A stretch of DNA of 64,000 nt from contig OZ024872.1 in assembly GCA_964017185.1 (NCBI GenBank), positions 40,864,188-40,928,187 on the forward strand. Reading direction: 5' to 3'. Shown piece by piece: positions 32,001-39,060 of the stretch. The notes beneath the pieces were generated by a model that was not told where the DNA came from, searched no databases, and saw only the letters and a program-made list of their open reading frames with translations. The position numbers and the translations under genes are program-made. Source of the stretch: Rugalucina vietnamica. Its lineage: Eukaryota > Mollusca > Bivalvia > Lucinida > Lucinidae. Within the stretch, counting starts at the first letter, position 1, and each line of letters starts with the position of its first letter.

Positions 32001-34282
32001 CTGTTCGTAAACCACATTGTTGGTTTTTCCACGAGGTGTCTCATATATTTATCTACTCCACCACCAGTTTTACTGTTAAATGCCTTTTTCTGTTAAAAGC
32101 CCTGCTAATTTATCAGAAGGTGTTTGCTTGTAGATTAATTCAAGGTTATCTAAGGACAAACTGGTCAAGTAGTATTTCATAATTCAGTTTTAAGTTATTA
32201 GTATGCAGAGCATTTAATTATGAATGAATGATAAGGTGAGTCATTATTGAGCGTGCCATCAGAAAACCAGCTTTTTGCCTGTGCCAAAAAAACAAAACAT
32301 AAAACAATGCAAATCAGATGTGCAGTAACTGCACAGATGTTCATCACCCTGTTTTCGATACACATAGATAGTACGATTCTTCTAATTCTTAAATCTAAAA
32401 TTTCAAGTTTCTAGCCTTCTTCTGTGGTTGTACAAGCCATTGTGTGTCGTACCTTATCAGAAAGCCCAAAGACCAGTTTTCTCAAGTGCCCATTGAAAGC
32501 TGACTGTTTGATAAGTCCCATTTGTGCTTTTTGCTTATTGTCTCATGACCGATAAAAAGATGTTTGAAGAATTATGACAAAGTTTGTGCCCAAGATGGAA
32601 GAAAAATTGGTTAACATTAAAATGCTGTCTAAGTTATGGCAAAGTGTGAAATTTCAGATTTAAGTAGTTAAGGAATCATACTTTAAAATCTATGAAGCAA
32701 AAAGATATAAATTTGCACTTGCACAGCTGATCTGTGCCTTTGTTTTGGCACATGCAAAAGGTTTTCTCATGACAAGGCTCAAATTATTTAAAGTGGTGCC
32801 AATACAGCTTACATGTGCAGCACAAATAGTAACATACGGGCCATGATGCCAAAAAAAGGTCTTCAAGGTTTCTGGCCGGGTCTGACACAATCCAACCTGT
32901 ACAGTCACAGAAGCAGGCTAGAAGCTTGAAAATTTTGGATTTAAGAAGACGAAGAAGAGAAATTGTACTTTCTGTGTAGCGAAAACAAAGGCGCTGATCA
33001 GCTTCGCAGTCACTGCGAAGCTGATCTGCGCCTTTGTTTTCGCATAGGCAAAAATCCGGTTTTCTCACGATGCGGCTCATATGTGGCATGAACATAAGCT
33101 CTAAACTATAGCACTTACAACTTTGTTATATTCTCTGTGTATTTTCTTATATTCTTGTGAATCTTCTACACTGGGGTCAAAAACTGTAAAAAACAAACCA
33201 AAAAAACAACAACATAAAATGTACACGAAATAAAGTTGTAATTTCTTCATCACCAAAACCAGACAATAACACACATTCTATTATTTAGGATACAATAGTT
33301 GAGCCAGTGCATGAGAAAACCAACAATCTGCATAGGCGAAAACAAAGGCGCAGATCAGCTTTGCAGTAACTGAAATCTCTAGCCTGCTTCTGTGACTGTA
33401 CAGCCTGGTTTGTGTCAGACCTGGACAAAACCCCAAAATATTGGTTTTCTCATGTACAGGCTCAATTACTTTCTCATTTACAAATACACATGGCTGATTT
33501 TACAAGTAAATTCACTCAGCAAAATAACAATTGTGTTAATTAAAAAGTAAAAATTACTTCATGGGTAATATTCTGTTTCAATTTTGAAACCAGTACATAA
33601 TATTTATCAACTTAAGATGTATCCATTTTTCTAAATATTTAACATCTGAATATCGATTTTCCTGTCGTGCCAATAATGATGCTAATCGGCACGATGGTTG
33701 TCCGGATAAGCAGCGTTATCGGCATGACCGTTGTGCAGATAGCCAGTGTCTTTTCATTCATTACTTGATGGAATTCAGTGCATTGTTGGTTTTCTTTATT
33801 AGACGGAAGTGCAAAGAGGTCGTTACAAAAATGCATAGTTAAACAGCCATCAGTAACTTGGTGCAATGACCACGATTACCGAAGTTTTCTAATGTCCGCA
33901 AAAATATGATGTCACAGTCCGCAAAAATATGGAGTCGTGTATATCCTTAGAAGCCAAGCCCGAGGAAGTGTGACTTGCTCAAAACCACAACAATAATCCC
34001 GTTGAGGCTGGAACCAGAGAGGATTCAAACTCCTTGACTGCCCCACATATTTTTCTAGCCAAAAAATAGCTTTCTACTGAGAATTTTACTTTTTAGATGA
34101 AAGAAAGTAAAGAATGAGCTGAAATAGTGCCCTGCTGGATTGATGCAGGTGATGCATTTCACACGAAACATACTCAAGCAATTAGCTTCAATGAAGCTTG
34201 TCACTGGGACCTGGAAGAATGCGCTTCCCAAGAAGCACAAAAGTTCGTCGTAAACCCATTCACTTTTCTTTTTGCCCGACAT
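13790..34282 (-). CDS. CFAP36: CFAP36 (CCDC104/BARTL1) ciliary protein, nine exons
   Basis: Minus-strand exons 34174..34282, 33119..33183, 31335..31445, 28286..28503, 26901..27054, 25681..25815, 23511..23651, 16248..16424 and 13790..14074 join in frame to 464 aa; human CFAP36 is somewhat over 340 aa. Residues 1 to about 140 form the BART-like helical domain (EWV..LLCFLGS, FIEANCLIFD, EYKKIHREYNKVVETLL, DDYTIFVPMMVQKNIELQ). In the human protein this domain binds ARL3-GTP in cilia. Residues 150-219 are a charged coiled coil. Residues 220-370 are a low-complexity linker enlarged by an exon duplication, and 371-464 are the conserved C-terminal coil (ELQKRQEYLRQQRDKLVAMK). The start Met gives the right spacing to the conserved EWV. 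A LINE sits about 0.6 kb upstream. Confidence 0.95.
14381..16183 (-). mobile_element. Helitron-like element H5 in CFAP36 intron 8
   Basis: Same family as H3/H4, minus orientation. Its 3' end is CTCTGG at 14381-14386 with the GGACCATTGGTCC hairpin beside it, then about four monomers. The 5' hairpin region near 16110-16183 is partly duplicated (two copies of GGCCATCCTATAAGCT..ACC). Its 5' edge lies about 63 bp from the exon 8 donor. Confidence 0.72.
16248..16424 (-). CDS. CFAP36: CFAP36 exon 8
   Basis: 59 codons from SVVVTPDPSQTSIPAG to SSALQKAA, a Ser/Ala/Pro-rich linker, phase 0 at both ends. Acceptor TCTTCCAG, donor GTAAGT. Confidence 0.9.
16780..17935. repeat. 128-bp tandem array with palindromic ERE-like motifs
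   Basis: About nine monomers. AGGTCACAGTGACCT occurs at 17402-17416, 17530-17544 and 17658-17672, GGGTCACAGTGACCT at 17786-17800, and AGGTCACACTGACCT at 16890-16904. Intervening monomers carry one- or two-base variants. Spacing is 128 bp. Confidence 0.92.
18030..18715. repeat. about 180-bp tandem array, four units
   Basis: Each unit runs TTCTAGATTTTAACCTCCAG, CCCCACCCCC, CCCTACAGGGT, then GATATGGAC. It forms the 5'-proximal half of H6 and resembles the monomer of H1 (CCATGCCCGGGGGTGGGGCT on the other strand). Confidence 0.85.
19564..21236 (-). mobile_element. Helitron-like element H7 (151-bp monomers), CFAP36 intron 7
   Basis: On the minus strand the 5' end is TATAGCCCCGCTTTGAAAAA closed by its complement, present twice in direct repeat (21180-21236). 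A GACGGAATAACGG-type short repeat follows (21110-21165), then about eight 151-bp monomers. The 3' end has hairpin TCAGA-TTC-TCTGA, then CTAG at 19564-19567. The stacked overlapping ORFs across it are in phase with the repeat and are not genes. Confidence 0.75.
19590..20960. repeat. 151-bp tandem repeat array
   Basis: The unit includes CTCAAGATATTGAGCGGAAA, GGGCCGTAACTCCGTCAAAA and AAGCTAGATCTTGTCAATG. About nine units, most differing at only a few bases, the outermost more diverged. Confidence 0.95.
21237..22868. other. CFAP36 intron 7, unannotated stretch
   Basis: AT-rich intronic sequence. I see no exon, terminal repeat or ORF that can be supported. Confidence 0.5.
22869..22982. mobile_element. 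114-bp near-perfect hairpin element
   Basis: Arms of about 52 bp starting TGTCAGGTATGGATAGACAA (22869) and ending TTGTCTATCCATAACTGACA (22982), with a loop of about ten bases. Probably a minimal fold-back MITE in CFAP36 intron 7. Confidence 0.8.
22983..23510. other. rest of CFAP36 intron 7
   Basis: A CpG-richer patch (TGACGTCGTGACGTGTGCG, about 23097-23140) carries several ACGT/TGACGT words. No gene is seen. The 133-aa minus-strand ORF has no recognisable domain. Confidence 0.4.
23511..23651 (-). CDS. CFAP36: CFAP36 exon 7 (duplicated linker exon, copy 2)
   Basis: 47 codons starting AMSDLVTHESNLASLKDIPP and ending KPVVKESHV, phase 0 at both ends. It shares the AM..L.T.ESN..LK.IP...KPVVK.S.V pattern with exon 6. 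Donor GTAAGT, acceptor CTTGTAG. Confidence 0.9.
24139..24995 (-). mobile_element. Helitron-like element H8 in CFAP36 intron 6
   Basis: The 5' hairpin on the minus strand is TATCGCACCTGC...GGGTGCGATA (24966-24995), next to a (CGTT/CGTCC) run at 24905-24950. About four or five monomers near 147 bp follow (shared word AAATATAGGTCAAGG), and it ends GCGTTCTTG beside TTTAT. The terminal CTTG departs from CTRR, so the class call is less certain. Confidence 0.6.
25681..25815 (-). CDS. CFAP36: CFAP36 exon 6 (duplicated linker exon, copy 1)
   Basis: 45 codons starting AMANLMTKESNTSLKNIP and ending KPVVKDSKV, phase 0 at both ends. It contains an internal IPEQKP repeat. It is a clear paralogue of exon 7. 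The acceptor TTTGTAG sits 12 bases from the edge of a MITE A copy. Confidence 0.9.
25829..26064 (+). mobile_element. MITE A copy 4, well preserved, CFAP36 intron 5
   Basis: 236 bp from TGAGCCGCCTCATGGG to CCACGAGGAGGCTCA with AA on both sides. It has the intact 64-bp palindrome GCGAAAACAAAGGCGC...GCGCCTTTGTTTTCGC. Its left edge lies 12 bp from the AG of exon 6. Confidence 0.92.
26065..26880. other. CFAP36 intron 5, with a small TIR element
   Basis: About 26258-26515 is bounded by CCCTGTTGCATAAAACTT and AAGTTTATGCAATAGAGC in inverted orientation, and contains CTTAATGGCAGCTT words. It is probably a short non-autonomous DNA transposon. The rest is featureless. Confidence 0.5.
26901..27054 (-). 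CDS. CFAP36: CFAP36 exon 5, coiled coil
   Basis: 51 whole codons from QSQREYDAQQKHQTRVEKKD to EREKQSEQEKLNV, rich in Glu/Lys/Gln with heptad character. Acceptor TTTTAG, donor GTAAGA; ends in phase 0. Confidence 0.93.
27088..27304 (-). mobile_element. MITE A copy 5, CFAP36 intron 4
   Basis: The full ACCAGGTCCAACACAAACC block, GGATTTAAGAAGAAGAGGGA, and a CAGCTGTGCAGTCACTGCAC hairpin, ending CATGATGCGGCTCA. The left terminal repeat is diverged. Confidence 0.8.
27390..27632 (+). mobile_element. palindrome-bearing repeat C, copy 1
   Basis: It contains the inverted pair AGCCCCAGATGGGACGCCGC / GCGGCGTCACATCTGGGGCT (27541-27585) and then TATACTGTTTGC..ATGTCCCATAAA. The same order recurs at 52985-53215 and 59955-60172. 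Confidence 0.7.
27997..28232 (+). mobile_element. MITE A copy 6, well preserved, CFAP36 intron 4
   Basis: 236 bp, TGAGCCGCCTCATGGG to CACGAGGCGGCTCA, flanked by TA on both sides. Nearly identical to copies 4 and 10. Confidence 0.92.
28286..28503 (-). CDS. CFAP36: CFAP36 exon 4
   Basis: It encodes GLFEQVLAMDDYTIFVPMMV, QKNIELQQQALMLI and an acidic linker to EEIMRKVLA. MMVQKNIE is the strongest family signature. It ends in phase 2 at GTAAGT. Confidence 0.97.
28597..29155. mobile_element. long inverted-repeat element, CFAP36 intron 3
   Basis: Arms of about 120 bp: CTACTGTCTAAACACCATCT at 28597 pairs with AGATGGTATTCAGACAGTAG ending 29155. Pairing continues through AGAAACTGCATT, CTCACTTTT and CTTAAAAAGTGCC. 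It encodes nothing. Confidence 0.75.
29203..29423 (-). mobile_element. MITE A copy 7, CFAP36 intron 3
   Basis: TGAGCTATTGCATGAGAAAA to TCATGCAGTGGCTCA, with the ACCAGGTCCGACACATTCC block. The hairpin's central arm is partly deleted. Confidence 0.82.
29569..29593. repeat. (GT)n followed by G13
   Basis: Short GT microsatellite running directly into 13 G residues, in CFAP36 intron 3. Confidence 0.9.
29832..30076 (+). mobile_element. MITE A copy 8, CFAP36 intron 3
   Basis: TGAGCCGCAGCATAAGAAAA to CTCACACAAAGGCTCA. The hairpin arms AAGGCGCAGATCAGCTGTG and CACAGCTGATAAGCACC are partly decayed. Confidence 0.82.
30444..30604. mobile_element. 161-bp TIR insertion inside MITE A copy 9
   Basis: It starts GCAGGGATATTGTTGG and ends CCAAAATTATCCCTG, with TTATG on both sides (30439-30443, 30605-30609). 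The internal AAGGGGCCATTTTGA word is repeated. Confidence 0.75.
30742..31253. mobile_element. 512-bp TIR insertion inside MITE A copy 9
   Basis: Terminal repeats of about 45 bp: CACTGTGGTATATCTACACC at 30742 and GGTGTAGATATACTACAGTG ending 31253, both continuing into a TTTCGTC..TCCACCGGTGT block. Duplication TTGAC flanks it (30737-30741, 31254-31258). The interior has further CGGTTTCGTC/GACGAAACCG pairs. Confidence 0.82.
31335..31445 (-). CDS. CFAP36: CFAP36 exon 3
   Basis: 37 codons from VETLLDAFTKDSSLSHEEVI to LREVFQ, phase 0 at both ends. The donor GTATTTTACAG lies only a few bases from a MITE A terminus. Confidence 0.95.
31506..31721. mobile_element. 216-bp TIR element (TACTGTAAGTCCGG family), CFAP36 intron 2
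   Basis: Ends TACTGTAAGTCCGGAAATTT and CGCGAATATTTCCGGATTTACAGTA-type complement, about 25 bp each. The interior is rich in TTCGCGAA words. Consistent with a TA-targeting MITE. Confidence 0.82.
31809..32043 (+). mobile_element. MITE A copy 10, well preserved, CFAP36 intron 2
   Basis: TGAGCTGCCCCATGGG to CCACGAGGTGTCTCA, flanked by TA on both sides. The CTTCGCGGTAACCGCGAAG palindrome centre is intact, with a one-base deletion beyond it. Confidence 0.92.
32248..32495 (+). mobile_element. MITE A copy 11 (diverged), CFAP36 intron 2
   Basis: TGAGCGTGCCATCAGAAAAC start, GCAGTAACTGCACAGATG centre, and a decayed right terminus near 32495. Confidence 0.7.
32645..32781 (-). mobile_element. MITE A copy 12 (partial)
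   Basis: Only the hairpin-proximal half remains: GAAATTTCAGATTTAAGTAG to CATGACAAGGCTCA. Confidence 0.65.
32840..33079 (-). mobile_element. MITE A copy 13, CFAP36 intron 2
   Basis: Good hairpin, GCGAAAACAAAGGCGCTGATC with its complement, and right terminus TCACGATGCGGCTCA followed by TA. It ends 40 bp from exon 2. Confidence 0.88.
33119..33183 (-). CDS. CFAP36: CFAP36 exon 2
   Basis: It follows acceptor TTTTTTACAG, encodes FDPSVEDSQEYKKIHREYNK and V, and ends in phase 0 at donor GTAAGT. Confidence 0.95.
33300..33464 (+). mobile_element. MITE A copy 14 with internal deletion, CFAP36 intron 1
   Basis: TGAGCCAGTGCATGAGAAAA to CATGTACAGGCTCA. The second palindrome arm and the block after it are deleted. 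Confidence 0.82.
33945..34045 (-). repeat. tRNA-derived SINE fragment, CFAP36 intron 1
   Basis: The minus strand has a B-box-like word (AGTTTGAATCC, about 34020) and, downstream, TTTTGAGCAAGTCACACTTCC, a SINE-like central segment. The A box is not convincing. Confidence 0.5.
34174..34282 (-). CDS. CFAP36: CFAP36 exon 1
   Basis: It encodes MSGKKKSEWVYDELLCFLGS to IEANCL and ends in phase 1 before donor GTATGT. The next exon completes an Ile codon, giving NCLIFDP, which matches the family's KCEVFD position. Confidence 0.93.
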
Positions 34283-34888
34283 GATAGCTTCGATATCCAG
34301 GAAGTACCTGTTCAGACTGGTAAAACTTCAGTTCCGGTTCCGGTCATCTATAAAAACGAGTCGATTCGTCCCCTCCGGTCAAGCCCCATTCCCCTCGTGT
34401 GGTATTGTCAATTTGATGTTCCACCAACATGTGACAGTTATACACAGATAGAGGCAGAATATAGATCTACAACGACAATAAGAAGAAGCAACATTTATAT
34501 AGGTCAGTCACACACAATCACAAAAAGAGTTTTGGTGGCAGTTTTTTTTTTTTCACTCGCGTTCATAAAAGGACTCCGCACCTAGAAAATATGGAGATGG
34601 AATGAATGAGAAGTTGGAATAGGTATCACCGGTAAATTACGTGTATGTCAAATACAATAATGCTCACACCTATGTATCTAGACGGAATATTTCCATCGGT
34701 ATTCCGTTAGACCTCTCCATACGGGAGAGGAGCGAGGTCACGAAGTGTATCGGAGTCAGTGCAGGTTAGCCAGCTGATCTACTATGTATCCTTTATACTT
34801 ATGTATCCTTTATACTTAAGTATACAAAATAATGCACAGCATCGATAAAATCGACAAAGACAAGCTGTTCGCATTTCCAACATACACT
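34283..34888 (-). promoter_or_regulatory. CFAP36 5' UTR and presumed promoter region
   Basis: About 600 bases between the CFAP36 start codon and the LINE 3' end. I see no strong TATA box in the right orientation and no certain X-box. A stem (CCTCTCCATACGGGAGAGG, about 34712) nested in GACCTC/GAGGTC lies at 34710-34740. Confidence 0.35.
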
Positions 34889-34907
34889 ATCTATCTATCT
34901 ATCTTCT
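34889..34907. repeat. (GATA)n/(TATC)n microsatellite at LINE 3' end
   Basis: About four TATC units on the plus strand, lying exactly where the LINE 3' end is expected. Confidence 0.85.
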
Positions 34908-35033
34908 GATACTGAGTCGATCAATTTCTGATCATCACCTCAGGTGTGGGGTGGGTGGCTAAATTTAGAATTTAGTCAAGGGAAAATTAAACATTTGGGG
35001 TGGACCATTAAAACTATTTACAAGATATAGATG

Positions 35034-35059
35034 AGAGGCATACTAAAACGCATGCCTCT
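35034..35059 (-). other. 3' UTR stem-loop of the LINE
   Basis: 8-bp perfect stem, AGAGGCAT with ATGCCTCT, ten-base loop, twelve bases past the stop codon. Confidence 0.75.
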
Positions 35060-35070
35060 GGGCCAATGAT

Positions 35071-38000
35071 TTAAATAGAAGCCTTAAATTCCTCAATGGT
35101 CTTAGATAGGGCCACTGAAGAAGGGAGACTATTCCAAACCGGAATAGTTCTGGGGAAAAAGGAATTTTTCAGGGCATCACTATAGGCAAATGGTCTTGTG
35201 TATTGTGATTCATGTGATGCCCGAGTATGCCTTAGATTGGGTGCCGGGGTCAGGTATTTGTCTTTATCAAGAGACACTGTACCGGAGTGTATCTTGTAGA
35301 AGAAGGTTAAGGAGGACCGCTCCCTGCGAGACTCCAGGGATGGCCACTCAAGTTCGTCTAGCATTTCACCGACGCTACTGGTGTTCCTCCATCGCCTGCA
35401 GGTCCACCGGGCAGCAGTCCTCTGCACCTTCTCCACCATCTCAATCTGAGTTTCATGATAGGGATGCCAAATAGGAGCTGCATACTCAAGTTGAGGCCGA
35501 ACCAATGTTTTGTATGCAACTTCCTTAGTATGCCTAGGTGCCAGTGCCAAATTGCGCCGAAGAAAACCCAAAGTCTTAGTTGCCTTGCATGTAATTTCAG
35601 AAATGTGTTGACCCCAATCAAGATCATCTGTGATAGTTAAACCGAGGTATTTAGCGGACTGAACCTGTTCTAATGTTTGCTGATGCAGTGTGTAATTGAA
35701 ATCTATATGCCTGCTTGGATGTAGCCGCGTCACCCTCATTGAATGACATTTGCTAACATTGAATTTCATTTGCCAATCCATTTCCCATTTGGCCAAGCTA
35801 TTCAGGTCATCTTGTAAAATTTGACAATCCAATGGTGACTTGACATTTCTGTATAAAACACAATCATCAGCAAATAGCCGAACAGATGACCTGATGTTGT
35901 CAGGAAGATCATTAATGAAAATAAGAAATAGGACCGGTCCTAAGACCGATCCTTGTGGGACACCAGAAAGAACCGGGACTGGGTCTGAGGCACGGCCATC
36001 TAATACCACTTTTTGAGAGCGCTCAGAGAGCCACGAGTCGATCCACTTATGTGTAGATCCTCTGATCCCGTAGAAGTCAAGTTTGTATAATAACCTTTTA
36101 TGTGGGACCTTGTCAAAGGCCTTAGCGAAATCCATGACAATCACATCCGTCTGCCTGTGGCCACGACCCACTGCTCGGTCCAGATTACTAACCAAATCAT
36201 GATAAAACTGAACTAACTGGGTTTCGCAAGACCTTTGACTTCGGAACCCATGCTGACAGTCAGCAAGAATATTTTCAAGAGCCAAGTGTTTGTTTATGTT
36301 GCTGACTATTATATGCTCTAGAGTTTTGCAACAGATACAAGTAAGCGACACCGGTCGATAATTAGCTGCATCGTATTTCTCACCTTTCTTAAATACCGGG
36401 GCTACATTTGCCTGTCGCCAATCGTCTGGTACAGCACCCTGAGCAAGCGACTCATTGAAGATATAGGTCAGTACAGGAGCAATTTCAGAACTACATTCCT
36501 TCAACACCCTAGCACTCAGGCCATCTGGCCCAGGCGCCTTATGTATATTCAAGTTATTCAACAGTTTAATGACCCCATTGGGGTCAACTGTAATTTCACC
36601 CATAGCGGTGAAAGGACTTGTGCCTTTGGAGGGGATTTCATCATCTGATTCGCGAGTGAAGGCTGACTGAAACTGCCTATTACAAATATTAGCCTTATCC
36701 AAAGTGTCAGTCTTCAAGATACCATTTTCTCTAAGAGTATTGATCCCAGACGCGTCTTTCTTTAGGGACTTGACAAATGACCAAAACTTTTTTGCCTTTT
36801 CATTTTTTCGGGGACAATCGGGATCAGGGTTATCATTTTCAAAGGAGAAGATATTGGTAATACGCTTCCAATATGCATCTCTAATGCTCTTTTGAACATG
36901 TGCTCTGAACCGTTTGTAATGGTTCTTAATGTCAGGGCTGCTTGACTTGCGAGCACGAAAGTAAAGTTTATCACGTTTCCTTATCAAGCGTTTGATCGAG
37001 CTATCGATCCATGGTAAGCTATATTTTGTCTTGGTCATTTTTGATGGAATAAACCTTTCAATAGCCGAGAGAACCTCCGACTTAAAACTGACCCACATGT
37101 CATTGACTGACACCTGACTATGGTCAGTTGAAAGGAACGAATCCCTATAGCGCGCTAGATGGTCATGGAGACCGTCCATATCCGCTCGTTTATATAGGAA
37201 AATCTTACGCGGGGCCTGCTGAATCCGTTTAGCCTTTATGTCATATTCAATATAGACAATGTCATGATCTGCTTTGCCGATCGGGGGCATCCCTTTAACA
37301 CGGTTAATTGGGGATGGCGAGTTAGTGAAGAGTAAATCAAGGGTCTTGTCTTCTCGGGTGTGTATATTTACCATTTGGGAGAGGCAGTGATCCTGTATTA
37401 TCTCCACAAGTTTAGTCTGAACTGGCCTCTTTGGGACCCCCTCGGGTACCTGCATTGTGCTCCACTCAATATCACCACAATTGAAGTCTCCGCCTACAAG
37501 AACATGGGCATTTTTATTTGACATAATCCGAGAAAGTGAAGTATTAAAATCCTCAAGATATTTCAGTTCAAGCTCCTGAGTTGGGAACCTAGGGGGACGA
37601 TAGAATGATCCAAGGTACAAAGTCCTACATCCAATAATGTTCAACTTACACCAAATTATTTCGCACTTGGTGTCCAATTCCGGAGCTTCAGTACAGAGAA
37701 GATCACGCCTAAAAGCAATGAAGACACCACCATGCGCATCACTAGCTCTGTCTTTCCGGATAGCATCAAAGGAATCTGGAAAAATCTCTGAGTTTTTAAT
37801 GTCTGGGGTTAACCATGACTCATTCCCCAATATGATGTCAGGTTTAGCCGATTCTATGACAGTGTGAATTTCAGCCTTTTTATTTTTAATTGACTGACAA
37901 TTCATGATCAAAATTCTCAAGGGGTGGTTCAGGACCGCCCTTTTGGTCCTGGGTTTTGCTTCTTTTGTTTGCACAATAGGCGAAGAAGCTGCATTGGGGG

Positions 38001-38664
38001 GGCCAATATTGTCTGGTATCGGACTGTCAGGCTCGGACAGGGACGAAAGGGACTCAAATCTGTTGGATATCTCAAGAGAAGCTGTAGTGTCAAACAACGA
38101 AGTGGAAAAGTTTGGCATTCCACAACGTATGCATTCCCATGCTATACTTTTGCTAAGTGATTTATTGTAAATCCCATACATAGTTGAAGTCATGCCTTGA
38201 CAGTCTATATGGTACCAGATGTTACATGAGTCGCAACAAATCCCGCGGTCATCCCATCCAACACTGACATCACACAGTCCACACGGAAAGTGAGAATTGT
38301 CAATAAGGGATTCTGGACCAGGATTTGTTTCGGTGTCCCAGGAGTTACTTATCAGAAGAGTAAAAATGTATAAATGAATGAGCTTACCAGAGCGGTGATC
38401 TTTAAACCTGAGACTAGCCCTTAGAATAGAGACACTGCAAAAGTGTGGTACGTGAGCCATAAGTTGTTGGTCAATTGCTGTTCCGTGTATGCTGGAGTAA
38501 ACTGGAAACAAGTTAACTGGAAGTCTCCCAATGTCATTGTCCTGAGAATTCAAAAAATGTGTCAATCTGATGGCCAACAGCAAGCCAGCAACAGAAAATA
38601 GCATGTCAAATAAGAAGTGCTTCATCTTCTTGCTATTTGTGACCTCTTGCGATATGAGGGGCAA
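35071..38664 (-). CDS. LINE ORF: PHD finger, AP-like endonuclease, reverse transcriptase
   Basis: 1197 aa with no internal stop. Residues about 15-35 are hydrophobic. Residues 128-183 are a PHD-type zinc finger (CGLC, CCDSC, WYHIDC, WECIRC). Residues 250-475 are an exonuclease-endonuclease-phosphatase domain (ILIMNCQSIKNK, NESWL, GGDFNCGD, DLLF, KADHDIV). Residues 700-985 are the reverse transcriptase (HKAPGPDGLS, NYRPVSLT, QHGFRSQRSC, MDFAKAFDKVPH, GVPQGSVLGPVLFL, and catalytic FADD at 931-934). The rest is the usual thumb and C-terminal region (AYKTLVRPQLEYAAPIWHP). It copies its RNA into DNA at a nicked target. No separate gag-like ORF1 is visible. The ORF start could be any of several early Met codons. 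Confidence 0.95.
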   Translation of the reverse strand: MPLISQEVTNSKKMKHFLFDMLFSVAGLLLAIRLTHFLNSQDNDIGRLPVNLFPVYSSIHGTAIDQQLMAHVPHFCSVSILRASLRFKDHRSGKLIHLYIFTLLISNSWDTETNPGPESLIDNSHFPCGLCDVSVGWDDRGICCDSCNIWYHIDCQGMTSTMYGIYNKSLSKSIAWECIRCGMPNFSTSLFDTTASLEISNRFESLSSLSEPDSPIPDNIGPPNAASSPIVQTKEAKPRTKRAVLNHPLRILIMNCQSIKNKKAEIHTVIESAKPDIILGNESWLTPDIKNSEIFPDSFDAIRKDRASDAHGGVFIAFRRDLLCTEAPELDTKCEIIWCKLNIIGCRTLYLGSFYRPPRFPTQELELKYLEDFNTSLSRIMSNKNAHVLVGGDFNCGDIEWSTMQVPEGVPKRPVQTKLVEIIQDHCLSQMVNIHTREDKTLDLLFTNSPSPINRVKGMPPIGKADHDIVYIEYDIKAKRIQQAPRKIFLYKRADMDGLHDHLARYRDSFLSTDHSQVSVNDMWVSFKSEVLSAIERFIPSKMTKTKYSLPWIDSSIKRLIRKRDKLYFRARKSSSPDIKNHYKRFRAHVQKSIRDAYWKRITNIFSFENDNPDPDCPRKNEKAKKFWSFVKSLKKDASGINTLRENGILKTDTLDKANICNRQFQSAFTRESDDEIPSKGTSPFTAMGEITVDPNGVIKLLNNLNIHKAPGPDGLSARVLKECSSEIAPVLTYIFNESLAQGAVPDDWRQANVAPVFKKGEKYDAANYRPVSLTCICCKTLEHIIVSNINKHLALENILADCQHGFRSQRSCETQLVQFYHDLVSNLDRAVGRGHRQTDVIVMDFAKAFDKVPHKRLLYKLDFYGIRGSTHKWIDSWLSERSQKVVLDGRASDPVPVLSGVPQGSVLGPVLFLIFINDLPDNIRSSVRLFADDCVLYRNVKSPLDCQILQDDLNSLAKWEMDWQMKFNVSKCHSMRVTRLHPSRHIDFNYTLHQQTLEQVQSAKYLGLTITDDLDWGQHISEITCKATKTLGFLRRNLALAPRHTKEVAYKTLVRPQLEYAAPIWHPYHETQIEMVEKVQRTAARWTCRRWRNTSSVGEMLDELEWPSLESRRERSSLTFFYKIHSGTVSLDKDKYLTPAPNLRHTRASHESQYTRPFAYSDALKNSFFPRTIPVWNSLPSSVALSKTIEEFKASI

Positions 38665-38720
38665 TTGACTGGTGTAGATTACTGGGAAATTCTCCTATCT
38701 TACTAAATCAACAATGAGTA

Positions 38721-38880
38721 CAATCCTAATTTGGGAGGTTACCTACATTTATTTGGTTTTTTCAATGTTTGTGTTCAGGTTCAATCCTTCCGGAAGTGGT
38801 GGAACCGGTGAATGGGCCTAAATTATCCGACTACGGTAAACTATGACTACGGGACATATCAACTTAGACTCTAAATTAGC

Positions 38881-38918
<38 letters not shown>

Positions 38919-39021
38919 ATAGGCTGAAAGTCATATCAAAGTTTCAGTTTAAGAGTGATAGATTCTTGGAGTCATGACACCCTCCCTGAACCGCTTCAAA
39001 TCACGGCTAAATGTGTTTTTG

Positions 39022-39060
<39 letters not shown>

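Larger units (their letters stand above)
34889..38720 (-). mobile_element. full-length or near full-length non-LTR retrotransposon (LINE)
   Basis: One intact ORF (35071..38664) with PHD finger, endonuclease and reverse transcriptase, a 3' UTR of about 160 bp, and a terminal (GATA)n tract at 34889-34907. The 3' UTR holds a stem (AGAGGCAT/ATGCCTCT, 35034-35041 with 35052-35059) that could be the RT recognition hairpin. The short-repeat tail in place of poly(A) suits the CR1/L2/Jockey side of LINEs. The 5' limit is uncertain (38700-38850). Confidence 0.85.

Noticed and set aside
34127..34585. 152-aa plus-strand ORF
   Set aside because: Antisense to CFAP36 exon 1 and its promoter; no domain, and the opposite strand is the conserved one.
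38977..39060. SLNRFKSRLNVFLK before an A38 tract as a second LINE tail
   Set aside because: Too short to identify; recorded only within the intergenic entry.
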